Of a stretch of DNA of 64,000 nucleotides, positions 25,682-33,587 are shown piece by piece. The position numbers and the translations under genes were made by a program. Within the stretch, counting starts at the first letter, position 1. Each line of letters begins with the position of its first letter. The DNA comes from Clostridium bornimense (GTDB lineage: Bacteria; Bacillota; Clostridia; Clostridiales; Clostridiaceae). Below the pieces are notes generated by a model. That model was not told the DNA's origin. It did not search any database and worked only from the letters and a program-made list of their open reading frames with translations. The DNA lies in NCBI RefSeq assembly GCF_000577895.1, contig NZ_HG917869.1, forward strand, positions 186,001 to 250,000. The letters are read 5' to 3'.

Positions 25682-25951
25682 AATCCTCCTTATGGTGGAA
25701 CAGAAGAAAAAGCTATATAAATGAATTTCCCAACAGAGCTTCAAACAAGTGAAACAGCAGATTTATTTGTGACATTAATTCTTTATAGATTAAAGAAAAA
25801 CGGTAAAGTAGGAATAATCCTTCCTGATAACTTTTTATTTGGTACAGAAAATAGTCAAAAAATTCTTAAAGAAAGACTACTTACAGAATGTACGCTTACT
25901 GTAGACGAGTTAAAAGCATTAAAAGAGTTACTTAATAATATGGATATATAG
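25682..25951 (+). pseudogene. type I restriction HsdM fragment
   Basis: The frame opens abruptly with the N6-adenine methyltransferase motif IV NPPYGG, hits an in-frame TAA after NPPYGGTEEKAI, then continues NFPTELQTSETADLFVTLIL and KKNGKVGIILPDNFLFGTEN, which is classic HsdM sequence. The N-terminal SAM-binding half is missing, and the C-terminus is replaced by a short foreign tail (TVDELKALKELL). It cannot make an active enzyme. It is the only trace of a type I system here. Confidence 0.85.
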
Positions 25952-25990
25952 AAATAAGAATGTACGTCACGTACATTCTTATTTCTATAT
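25946..25990. repeat. 45-bp perfect palindrome containing TACGTSACGTA copy 3
   Basis: Twenty-two-base arms pair without a mismatch around a single C at 25968. The core is TACGTCACGTA (25963-25973). It overlaps the stop codon of the HsdM fragment and has no T-run, so it is unlike the terminators nearby. A DNA cruciform or a protein site is possible. Confidence 0.8.
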
Positions 25991-26092
25991 TATGGTATTT
26001 GAATCGAAATTCATATATACTTAGAATGTAATTACTTTATTATATACTAAGAAAACTATTTAAAGGATATGTGCTGAGGAGGTAATAGTAAT

Positions 26093-26668
26093 ATGTTTGC
26101 ATTTATTTTAATGTTATTTGGGATAATATCTATATCTATTTATGCTGCAATAGCATCAAGCACATTGATTATAAAATCGCTACGAGAATACCTTAAGAAA
26201 GAATATACAGAAACTTTTTTTAAAGAAATAATAAAGAAAATTGGAATAATAAATTGTTCTTGGATAATGTCATGTAACTTTTTGGGGTTATTTCTTGAAG
26301 CATCAAAAAAAATAGATGGTACAGATAATTACTTATTGTTATTAGCTTTTTTTAATATAATTATATATTTTATTATAAGATATTATATAAAGAAAACAAA
26401 GAAATCTATAGTTGAGGATATATTTTTTACTATAATAATTCTTTTGGTTATTTATTCTACAATTATATGTTATGCCGGATCAACATTCAGATTGCAGGAC
26501 TTCTTTATTTTTTTACCCACTATAAATATTATATTAGTATACATTCTAACTAAATTTAAATATATAAATAGAAAAATTAAAACAGTATTAATGATATTAT
26601 TATCAATATTATTTTTACTTTTTACAATAATAATACTACTATTTTTGTTTCTATTATTAATACATTAA
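26093..26668 (+). CDS. polytopic membrane protein, twin of 24736-25296
   Basis: A 191-residue protein with about six hydrophobic segments, ending in a long Leu/Ile-rich helix. The shared KKxGIxxCxWI segment near residue 47 links it to the gene at 24736. It starts at ATG 26093 after GAGGAGG. It faces a second copy of the papain-like fragment across a bidirectional hairpin at 26689-26718, just as the first copy does. Its function is unknown. Confidence 0.6.
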   Translation: MFAFILMLFGIISISIYAAIASSTLIIKSLREYLKKEYTETFFKEIIKKIGIINCSWIMSCNFLGLFLEASKKIDGTDNYLLLLAFFNIIIYFIIRYYIKKTKKSIVEDIFFTIIILLVIYSTIICYAGSTFRLQDFFIFLPTINIILVYILTKFKYINRKIKTVLMILLSILFLLFTIIILLFLFLLLIH

Positions 26669-26687
26669 TATCTATTTCATAAACGAA

Positions 26688-26720
26688 AGTTGCCTAATAA
26701 TATTAATTATTAGGCAACTA
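26688..26720. terminator. bidirectional hairpin terminator
   Basis: GTTGCCTAATAA and TTATTAGGCAAC pair perfectly around six bases, between converging genes. Confidence 0.8.
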
Positions 26721-26738
26721 GTTTATCAACTAACAATA

Positions 26739-27182
26739 TTAGTAATTTTTAATATACTCTTCTAAGTTTCTTACATTAGTAATCCCAAACATATAATCAA
26801 AATTATAATCTACCGCATCATATTTATAACATGGACGATTTTCATTTTCATGATATTTTTCAATAGTCACATAACTAATATCATATCCAAGTACAGAATT
26901 ATATGGGGAATTACTATCATATATCTCTAAGTAATACATATTAGGATTTTTCTTATCTTGAAGCAACCTTTGAGCTACAACAGAATGCGAAGCTTCTAGA
27001 TTTCAAAAGTTAAATTTTTGAGGTCCTTCCTTAAGATATTTTATTAGATCATTAATTTGAAAATTCATATTCTTCAGATGTATATGCAGAGCAACTATCT
27101 AATTTATTTACATCTAAATAGTAATCTTCATACTCATCATACTTTCCATATTTACTTTCTTTTCTAATATATGAAGGAATTT
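26739..27182 (-). pseudogene. papain-like protein remnant, copy 2
   Basis: Reading the minus strand from 27182, the pieces IPSYIRKESKYGKYDEYEDY, INDLIKYLKEGPQKFNF and EASHSVVAQRLLQDKKNPNM line up across at least two frameshifts (near 27075 and 27003). The last piece continues YYLEIYDSNSPYNSVLGYD, IEKYHENENRPCYKYDAVDY and NVRNLEEYIKNY. The final 75 codons are intact. The HSVVA and YDSN blocks match copy 1 at 25407-25680. It is longer than copy 1 at its N-terminal side but still lacks the catalytic cysteine half. Confidence 0.6.
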
Positions 27183-27243
27183 ATTTATTTTTTAAAGAAG
27201 ATCATTTGAGAATGAATAGATGATATAAGTACATTACTTATGT

Positions 27244-27280
27244 TAAAAAAATAACCTCAGCATATTTGCTTGAGGTTATC
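27244..27280 (-). terminator. intrinsic terminator
   Basis: On the minus strand ATAACCTCAAGC pairs with GCTGAGGTTAT and a run of seven T follows. It closes the minus-strand methyltransferase-like gene. Confidence 0.85.
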
Positions 27281-27301
27281 TTTGATAATCTTATAAATAT
27301 A

Positions 27302-28321
27302 TTAAATAGATAATATCTTTTTAAGAATTTCTTTACTATGTATAATGTTTAATAATTCATCTTCAGTCTTAATAATATCATTTCTTGTTTTAAAATATTT
27401 ATTAATTTTCTTAGCAATTGCTTTAAAATCTTCATCGATAGAGGAGATAAAATCCAATATACTTTTTCCTTCATACACTGCAAATAGATATAAAGCTACA
27501 ATGTATTTTACATCATATAATATGGAATCTTCTATCCAGTAATCAATATTAGATATATCAACTTTCTTTTCCATAAGTTTTGTATAAAAATCTAAGCCAT
27601 CTTCAGTAGATTCCCAAAAGTCTACGTATATATAGTCAAATTGGCTTAGAAAGTCTTCTCTGTAATAGTCAAAAGCATCACCATGAATAATTTTAAGTTT
27701 CTTATCAATTTTAAACTGTGGTCTTATATAAGTATCAAATAAATTAATAATATCTTTATTAAACTCAACTATAGTTACACTTTCAACTTCATCTTTAAGG
27801 AGCCAAAGGTAAGGGAGAACTCCTATTCCAAGACCCATAGTAAGACATTTCCCATGACCCTTATCAATGCCATCTCTCATACTCTCTATTTCACTAACAG
27901 CTGGAGACATCCAAACTTTATCATCTTCTTTTAATGCCGGTAAATCAACATCTGTTTCAAAATGTCCTATAGGATGATAGTGGAACAGGTATTTCCCTAG
28001 GGGATTATGAAAGTTCATACTCATCAAAGTTCTTTTTTTAATAGTTGTTTTCTCATATCTAACATTACCAAAATGAACATTCTCAAGTTTAATATTTTTA
28101 TAGTAGGGATTATCAGTGAGAATTTTAGAGTCATATTTCAAATTGTTATATGGAATATTATATTTTTTTAATATATGCATTAATTCTTTTTCATTTTCTG
28201 TGCTAAGGAATTTCTCATTATAATCAAGAATAGATGAAAGATATTCATTGACCTCAAACATTGATAGTAAGAGGTTTTTCATTGATAAATCTATTTCTTT
28301 ATTTTTTTCAAATGTAATCAT
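27302..28321 (-). CDS. spermidine-synthase-like / class I SAM-dependent methyltransferase protein
   Basis: A 339-residue protein. The central part carries a Rossmann SAM/polyamine-binding core: GLGIGVLPYLWLL (motif I), VTIVEFNKDII (acidic motif II), IIHGDAFDYYRE and FDYIYVDFWEST (motif IV). The N-terminal 120 residues and the helical C-terminus are not recognised. It resembles spermidine-synthase-fold proteins, but the aminopropyl-transfer residues cannot be confirmed, so a methyltransferase on an unknown acceptor is as likely. The start has GGAGGAAC upstream. Its leader contains a hairpin with a T-run directly before that site, suggesting attenuation. Confidence 0.65.
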   Translation of the reverse strand: MITFEKNKEIDLSMKNLLLSMFEVNEYLSSILDYNEKFLSTENEKELMHILKKYNIPYNNLKYDSKILTDNPYYKNIKLENVHFGNVRYEKTTIKKRTLMSMNFHNPLGKYLFHYHPIGHFETDVDLPALKEDDKVWMSPAVSEIESMRDGIDKGHGKCLTMGLGIGVLPYLWLLKDEVESVTIVEFNKDIINLFDTYIRPQFKIDKKLKIIHGDAFDYYREDFLSQFDYIYVDFWESTEDGLDFYTKLMEKKVDISNIDYWIEDSILYDVKYIVALYLFAVYEGKSILDFISSIDEDFKAIAKKINKYFKTRNDIIKTEDELLNIIHSKEILKKILSI

Positions 28322-28334
28322 AAAGTTCCTCCAT

Positions 28335-28402
28335 AAAAAAGAAACACATGTAGTGCTTGTACCGTAATCAGATTTACGTGCAAAGCACTACATGTGTCGT
28401 TT
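28335..28402 (-). promoter_or_regulatory. leader hairpin/attenuator of the methyltransferase-like gene
   Basis: On the minus strand a long hairpin pairs ACACATGTAGTGCTT with AAGCACTACATGTGT, with an inner CGTAA/TTACG helix, and is followed by TTCTTTTTTA and then the ribosome binding site GGAGG. A promoter at 28433-28462 would make a leader of about 105 bases containing it. A terminator lodged between promoter and start codon implies conditional read-through. Confidence 0.7.
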
Positions 28403-28432
28403 CTAGTTAAGTTCTTATTTAATTCTTTATTA

Positions 28433-28462
28433 AATATACAATATTATTTTACAGAAAGTCAA
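28433..28462 (-). promoter_or_regulatory. minus-strand promoter
   Basis: On the minus strand TTGACT (28457-28462), an 18-base spacer and TATATT (28433-28438). It is suitable for the 27302-28321 gene. Confidence 0.65.
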
Positions 28463-28601
28463 CTAATAACTGTATATTTTTAGATAAATATAACAAGTGT
28501 GTTGTTTATAGTAATTGTAGGTGGTAAAATTTTCATATAGGTAATAAAAATATAAGTTATATTAATAGTTAAAGTAGAAGAAATAGGGGGAAATATTAAT
28601 A

Positions 28602-29135
28602 ATGGAAAAATTTAAGGTGAATAATAGAGAATACACAGTTGATAGATTATTGGGTAAGGGAAAAGGTGGATATTCTTATTTAGTTTATGATGAAAAAAAC
28701 TTTTTTGTATTGAAACAAATACATCATGAACCTTGTGAATATTATAATTTTGGAAATAAGCTTCAAGCAGAATTGACTGATTATGAGAAACTTAAAAAAA
28801 TAGGAATAAGGATGCCTAAAATGCTAGATGTAGATATGGAAAATGAAAGAATTTTAAAGGAGTATATAGAAGGTGAAACGATTTATGAATTGGTACTAAA
28901 TGACAAAATGGAAAACGCTTATATAGATCAGATGAAGAATATGTGCAAATTATTGTATGCAGCTAATACTAATATTGATTATTTTCCAACTAATTTTGTA
29001 GTAAATCAAGAGAAAATGTTTTATATAGATTATGAGTGTAATAATTATATGGAGGAGTGGAATTTTGAAAACTGGGGAGTGAAATATTGGTCAAAGACAC
29101 CGGAATTTTTAAAATATGTTGAAGAACATTCATAA
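28602..29135 (+). CDS. small atypical protein-kinase-like protein
   Basis: A 177-residue protein with a minimal kinase fold: glycine loop LLGKGKGGYSYLVYD, lysine FVLKQI, hinge LKEYIEGETIYELV, catalytic loop NIDYFPTNFVVNQ and metal-binding FYIDYE in place of DFG. The size and motifs resemble Bud32/RIO-like or lipopolysaccharide-kinase-like small kinases. The catalytic-loop aspartate is preserved as D in IDYFPTN, so activity is plausible. Substrate unknown. It starts at ATG 28602 after GGGGGAAA and is divergent from the methyltransferase-like gene. Confidence 0.7.
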   Translation: MEKFKVNNREYTVDRLLGKGKGGYSYLVYDEKNFFVLKQIHHEPCEYYNFGNKLQAELTDYEKLKKIGIRMPKMLDVDMENERILKEYIEGETIYELVLNDKMENAYIDQMKNMCKLLYAANTNIDYFPTNFVVNQEKMFYIDYECNNYMEEWNFENWGVKYWSKTPEFLKYVEEHS

Positions 29136-29255
29136 AAAGATGATATTTTGATAATGTAAGAAGAATGAGAATAAAATGCAATAATGAACATTTGAGGAGA
29201 GTATAATGAACTAGTGTTTTAATAGACCCAAGTTTGTAGAAAGGGGTTAGATAAA

Positions 29256-29894
29256 ATGGGCAAATATTATTTATTTAGTGATTTTAGTGAAGAAAATGGG
29301 TTTTCATTAGTAGCTGATGATTTTAAGAAAGATATTAAAAATTATAATCAGATTGTCTTTATTGCATCATGCCCAACAGCTAGTGAAGTAACTGATAAAT
29401 ACGTAGAAAAGTATTTGGAGTGGTTTGAAAGAATTGGTATACATTTTAATAGTAAAGTTGTATTAGATAATCGTATAAATTCTGAAAAGATGATTGATGC
29501 AATTAATAATGCATCATTAATTTATTTAATGGGTGGCACAACACCTTTACAAATGAAATTTCTATTAGACAATCAATTAGTTAATGCGATACGTAATGTA
29601 GATTGCTTAATAATGGGATTAAGTGCTGGAGCAATAAATATGGCTGAAATCTCAATTTTGACAATGACGTGTGGTCATGATAAACAAGAAATTTATAAAG
29701 GTGTAGGAATTGTTGATAAAAGTGTAGAGCCACATTTTACATTAGATAATTATACTGATGAATTAAAAAAGTTATCATATGATTATTCTATTTATGCAAT
29801 GTGTGATGAAAGTGCTATTATAATTCGTGATAATCAATGTGTTTATTATGGGGATATATATTTTCTAAAGGATGGTAATGTTAAAAAGTTGTAG
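29256..29894 (+). CDS. peptidase E-like (S51) protein
   Basis: A 212-residue member of the S51 / type 1 glutamine-amidotransferase-like family. The nucleophile elbow GLSAGAINMA gives Ser123; LMGGTTPLQMKF precedes it and VEPHFTLDNY and YAMCDESAIIIRD follow, as in alpha-aspartyl dipeptidases. It is cytoplasmic and would cleave N-terminal Asp from dipeptides. It starts at ATG 29256 after AAAGGGG. It seems to be a single gene. Confidence 0.85.
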   Translation: MGKYYLFSDFSEENGFSLVADDFKKDIKNYNQIVFIASCPTASEVTDKYVEKYLEWFERIGIHFNSKVVLDNRINSEKMIDAINNASLIYLMGGTTPLQMKFLLDNQLVNAIRNVDCLIMGLSAGAINMAEISILTMTCGHDKQEIYKGVGIVDKSVEPHFTLDNYTDELKKLSYDYSIYAMCDESAIIIRDNQCVYYGDIYFLKDGNVKKL

Positions 29895-30024
29895 TAATGA
29901 AATTTCTATGAAGTAACATGAAATAAATTACTATAGAATTAAGAACTTAAAAAAGAAAAAACTTTAGTGATTAATATTGAATAAGTAAATTAGAATTGGA
30001 ACGTTATGTGAGGAAAATTATATG

Positions 30025-30483
30025 ATGATTACAATAAGAAAAGCTAATAAAGAAGATGCAAAGAAATTAAAAGAAGTTTCTGATAAAGCATTTTTATCCG
30101 ATTATGTAAAATATGGAGAATGCCCAGGGTATGGACAAACCATTGAGAAAATTTGTACAACAATAGTTGATCCGAAAAGAGATGTATTTGCAATTTTATG
30201 TGATGGTGAAGTAGTCGGTAAGATTAGTGTAGTGAAAGAAAATAGAGAAAGAAATTATTTAGGATGTCTTTGTATAATTCCAGAATACGAAAATCTAGGG
30301 ATAGGTCAGAAAGCTATGCGATATATAGAAAACTACTACAAATGTATTAAAAGTTGGTATTTGGTAACGCCAGCAGATAAATTAAGAAATCATTATTTTT
30401 ATAAAAAATGTGGTTATAGTATTACTGGTAAACAAATGGATGGCAAAGTTGAAGTTGTAACATTTGAAAAAATAATAAAATAG
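30025..30483 (+). CDS. GNAT-family N-acetyltransferase
   Basis: A 152-residue acetyltransferase with LGCLCIIPEYENLGIGQKAMRYIENYY, in which ENLGIGQKA is the acetyl-CoA loop, and a closing NHYFYKKCGYSITGKQ. The N-terminus ITIRKANKEDAKKLKEVSDKAF is typical. Either ATG 30022 or 30025 may be used; TGAGGA is upstream. It begins a short GNAT pair with the next gene, 29 bases later. Confidence 0.85.
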   Translation: MITIRKANKEDAKKLKEVSDKAFLSDYVKYGECPGYGQTIEKICTTIVDPKRDVFAILCDGEVVGKISVVKENRERNYLGCLCIIPEYENLGIGQKAMRYIENYYKCIKSWYLVTPADKLRNHYFYKKCGYSITGKQMDGKVEVVTFEKIIK

Positions 30484-30512
30484 ATTAAATTACACAATGG
30501 AGATAAGATAAA

Positions 30513-30956
30513 GTGGAAAGATTAAAATTACAAAGAATAAATAAGGAACTCGTTGATAAATGTGTAGATTTATATATAGAAACCTTTTCTAAGGAACCTT
30601 GGAATGATGTTTACGAATCTAGAGAGCAAGTAGTTAAATTATTTAATAATCATTTAAATAATAATTATTTTGTAGGTTATGTAGCTATGTTAGATGAGAA
30701 AGTAGTAGCTTTAAGTATTGGTATGAAGAAACCTTGGATAGAAGGATTTGAGTATTACATAGATGAATTCTGCGTCAGCTATGAAATGCAAGGTAAAGGT
30801 ATAGGAAGTTGGTTTATAAAAGCAATAGAGGAAGACATTAAACATAGAGAAATGGATGGAATGATATTAAATACTGAAAAAGATTATCCATCTAGGAAGT
30901 TTTACGAGAAAAATGGTTTTAAGATGCTTGGAGATTTAGTTGTTCTTGGAAAATAA
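30513..30956 (+). CDS. GNAT-family N-acetyltransferase
   Basis: A 147-residue acetyltransferase starting at GTG with TGGAGAT upstream. Motif A reads VSYEMQGKGIGSWFIKAIEED, and the C-terminal block is PSRKFYEKNGFKMLGDLVVLG. The stop at 30954-30956 is immediately followed by the truncated nitrilase fragment, so its downstream neighbour has been lost or replaced. Confidence 0.87.
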   Translation: MERLKLQRINKELVDKCVDLYIETFSKEPWNDVYESREQVVKLFNNHLNNNYFVGYVAMLDEKVVALSIGMKKPWIEGFEYYIDEFCVSYEMQGKGIGSWFIKAIEEDIKHREMDGMILNTEKDYPSRKFYEKNGFKMLGDLVVLGK

Positions 30957-31290
30957 AAATTATTGTGGTGCAATGAGACCTCGTATTCAAGCATTATCAA
31001 CAAGAGCGTATGAAAATATGGTTGGTGTAATAATGGCAAATCCACCAGAAGAAAATGCTGGATGTTCCTGCGCATTTTCTCCAATATGTTGGGATGAAGA
31101 TGGAAATTGTGTTGATAATACAATATTCATCGGTGATGAGTTAACATCAAAAATATATTATGCAGAATTTGATTTAGAACGACTTCGTAAATATAGAAGT
31201 TCTGAAATGATGGGTAATACTTTTAGGAAGGTGAAGGCCTATTCAGAATTGCTTAATCCAGAAATAAAGGCACCGTTTATACGAGATTAA
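30955..31290 (+). pseudogene. C-terminal fragment of carbon-nitrogen hydrolase (nitrilase superfamily)
   Basis: The frame reads RPRIQALSTRAYENMVGVIM, then ANPPEENAGCSCAFSPICWDEDG, NTIFIGDE and YYAEFDLERLRKYRSSEMMG, which matches the C-terminal third of nitrilase-superfamily amidases. The catalytic Glu, Lys and Cys lie in the missing part. It joins directly onto the end of a GNAT gene and has no start signal of its own, so it is a deletion remnant. Confidence 0.8.
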
Positions 31291-31338
31291 CTATGGATAA
31301 AATAATAGTAATCTAGAGTTAAGAGAGGTGGTTAATAA

Positions 31339-31662
31339 ATGATTGGTGATACCGTTACAGTGATAGTTGATAGAGAACTTGGAACATATCATCCAAAACA
31401 TCGTGATATTTATTATCCTATTAATTATGGGTATATTGAAGGTATAATCGCACCAGATGGTGAGGAACAAGATGCATATATTTTAGGAGTAACAGAACCA
31501 GTACAACAATTTACAGGAGAAGTAATCGCTATTATTCATAGGAAAAATGATATCGAAGATAAGTGGGTAGTAGCTCCGAAAGGCATGAAATTTACAGTTG
31601 ATGAAATAAAAAATCAAGTGTATTTTCAGGAAAAATATTTTGATTTTGAAATTATTATATAG
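31339..31662 (+). CDS. inorganic-pyrophosphatase-like protein
   Basis: A 107-residue protein related to family I inorganic diphosphatases: it opens VTVIVDRELGTYHPKHRDIYYP and then has NYGYIEGIIAPDGEEQDAYILG, corresponding to the metal-binding acidic stretch of the family. It is shorter than the usual 170 residues, and of the classical DxDxxD cluster only part is present. Such short forms are common in clostridia. It starts at ATG 31339 after AGAGAGGTGG. Confidence 0.7.
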   Translation: MIGDTVTVIVDRELGTYHPKHRDIYYPINYGYIEGIIAPDGEEQDAYILGVTEPVQQFTGEVIAIIHRKNDIEDKWVVAPKGMKFTVDEIKNQVYFQEKYFDFEIII

Positions 31663-31667
31663 TAGGA

Positions 31668-31838
31668 ATAAGATGTACAATTTTTGCTGGTGTTAATGGT
31701 GTAGGTAAAACATCAATATATAAATCTATTTATTATAATGAAAATAAAGATGAAAAGAGAATAAATATAAATGAAGCCGATAATGTTCCGCTTTGGGCAA
31801 AAATAATATTGTAATGATAGTTAGTGAAATATATTAAA
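31668..31838 (+). pseudogene. N-terminal fragment of zeta-toxin-like P-loop ATPase
   Basis: The frame starting at an ATA (31668) reads RCTIFAGVNGVGKTSIYKSI, then NEDKRINI-type sequence INEADNVPLW and a stop at 31838. GVNGVGKTS is a Walker A loop, and the opening is that of zeta-toxin-like kinases. There is no ATG, and only 56 codons remain, so it is a remnant. No antitoxin is seen beside it. Confidence 0.6.
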
Positions 31839-31857
31839 TTTTACTAACTATTTTTTA
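31817..31857 (+). terminator. intrinsic terminator
   Basis: ATAGTTAGTGAAAT pairs with ATTTTACTAACTAT (one GU), followed by six T. It closes the pyrophosphatase-like unit. The rest of 31858-32129 shows nothing recognisable. Confidence 0.75.
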
Positions 31858-32129
31858 TTAAGAGGATATTGATGATTAAGTTTTATCTTGTCAAATAATG
31901 ATTTTGCTTACAGATATATTTCATGGGTAGAGGATATGCATAAGAAACTCCTCGGTATGTAGAATTTTTAAAATCTAAAGAATCTTTTTTATGTTTTAAT
32001 ATAAAAACATAGTAAGAATAATAAATCGTTTACAAAGTATGGTATAATTAAAAAAATAAGGATTGAAAGCGATAAAACTATTTTAAAATTCAACAGACTG
32101 TTCTGTTTCTAATTTTGAGGAGGAAATCT

Positions 32130-32942
32130 ATGATTGAAGTATTATTTGATGAAAGTGCAGCTGCAACTATGAAAATGGTAAAAAAAGAAGGTATTATAAA
32201 CGGTGATAGAGAAAAAGTGATTTGTCTTGCATTGATGTTAGATATTGGCGATATTAGAAAAAGTATAGATAGCCAGTATAGAAGAAATCTGATCTATGAA
32301 ATGTATACACAAGATAATTATGATAATAGTCCAGAAACATTGAAAGGACTAAAGAAAATTGGAAGTATATATGCTAATGAACAGAAGAGGTTTATGGAGT
32401 ATGTATCAAAAGGAGAGCAAATCCGAATATGGTATAGTAATGCACCATATTCAATCTGTGGTTTTTATTATGTATGCAATTTATTAAGAGATATCTCTAA
32501 TGAAATTTTTGCAGTTAAGTTACCTGATTATACCAAAGAAAATGAGAATACAGTTATAGAATATAAAAGATGGGGAGAAGTTCCATTGGAGAAGTTTGAT
32601 ATATTTCTTAAATATGAGAAGAAGATATCTAAAATAGAAAAGAAGGTATTTAGCAACTATTGGCTAGAACTTAAAAATGACAATAGTCCTTTGAGAGCAG
32701 TAGTAAATGGTCAATTGATAGGAGTACCGGAAGATTTTTATGATTATTTAATTTATAAAAGCCTCTCAAAAAGGGCTATGAAAGAAATTAGACTAATTGG
32801 TGATATTCTTGGACAGTATCGTTTAGGAATTAGTGATTGGTGGTATGCATCAAGGATTGATAAAATGATAAAAGATAATAAGATTAAAATAGTGGAAGAT
32901 TCAGATAGAAAATATACAAGAATTATAAGTATAGTTAGGTGA
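32130..32942 (+). CDS. DUF1835/DUF3658-like protein
   Basis: A 270-residue protein. The opening MIEVLFDESAAATMKMVKKE and the block RIWYSNAPYSICGFYYVCNLL belong to the DUF1835 family, and the second half (LSKRAMKEIRLIGDILGQYRLGISDWWYASRIDKMI) to its usual partner domain DUF3658. The function is unknown in the family. ATG 32130 is preferred because GAGGAGGAA lies just upstream; the TTG at 32115 lies within it. It is probably monocistronic, with the HAD gene 90 bases further on. Confidence 0.8.
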   Translation: MIEVLFDESAAATMKMVKKEGIINGDREKVICLALMLDIGDIRKSIDSQYRRNLIYEMYTQDNYDNSPETLKGLKKIGSIYANEQKRFMEYVSKGEQIRIWYSNAPYSICGFYYVCNLLRDISNEIFAVKLPDYTKENENTVIEYKRWGEVPLEKFDIFLKYEKKISKIEKKVFSNYWLELKNDNSPLRAVVNGQLIGVPEDFYDYLIYKSLSKRAMKEIRLIGDILGQYRLGISDWWYASRIDKMIKDNKIKIVEDSDRKYTRIISIVR

Positions 32943-33031
32943 TTTGTTTGTTATTTTAGAAACAAAGAGATTATAACTAAGAAAAATATGACTAATTACT
33001 TACTTGATGATTAAAGAAATGGGGAACAGAA

Positions 33032-33535
33032 ATGAAAATAATATTTCTAGATATTGATGGTGTATTGAACTCTGAACTTTGGAATAAAGACAACGAAATG
33101 GAAATTAGCAAAGGTAAATTTATTGATTCGGAAAAGGTTAGACTCTTATCTAAAATTATTAATGAAACAAAAGCTAAGATTGTTTTACATTCTGGTTGGA
33201 GATTTTGGTTTGATGGCAATATAATGCCATTAAGAAAAGAAGCAGAATATATTGTAGAAGTATTTAAGAATTATGATTTAAATATATATGATAAAACACC
33301 AGATTTGACAACTGTTGAAATTAGAAAATCTAAAAAATTTAGTATGGTAAAGGCACAAGAAATTTTATTATGGTTAGACCAACATGATAATATTGAAAAA
33401 TACGTAATTCTTGATGATTTAGATTTAAATAATAAGGGAATTGAAATGTTTCAGATAAAGACAGATGGAGTTAGAGGCTTAACAAAAGAAAATGTGGAAG
33501 AGGCTATACGAATGCTTAACTATTATGACATCTAG
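33032..33535 (+). CDS. HAD-domain protein (Swiss-army-knife type)
   Basis: A 167-residue HAD-like protein. The first motif IIFLDIDGVLNSE contains the nucleophile and acid aspartates (DxD), HSGWRFWFDG gives the motif II region, and VILDDLDLN the acidic motif IV. It lacks a cap domain and resembles HAD domains linked to RNA or nucleotide repair, so a phosphatase or 5'-end-processing function is possible. It starts at an ATG with GGGGAACAG upstream. Confidence 0.8.
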   Translation: MKIIFLDIDGVLNSELWNKDNEMEISKGKFIDSEKVRLLSKIINETKAKIVLHSGWRFWFDGNIMPLRKEAEYIVEVFKNYDLNIYDKTPDLTTVEIRKSKKFSMVKAQEILLWLDQHDNIEKYVILDDLDLNNKGIEMFQIKTDGVRGLTKENVEEAIRMLNYYDI

Positions 33536-33587
33536 GGTTAATAGTACATTTTGATGGAGGAATTAATTACTTTAGGGTATATGTCTT

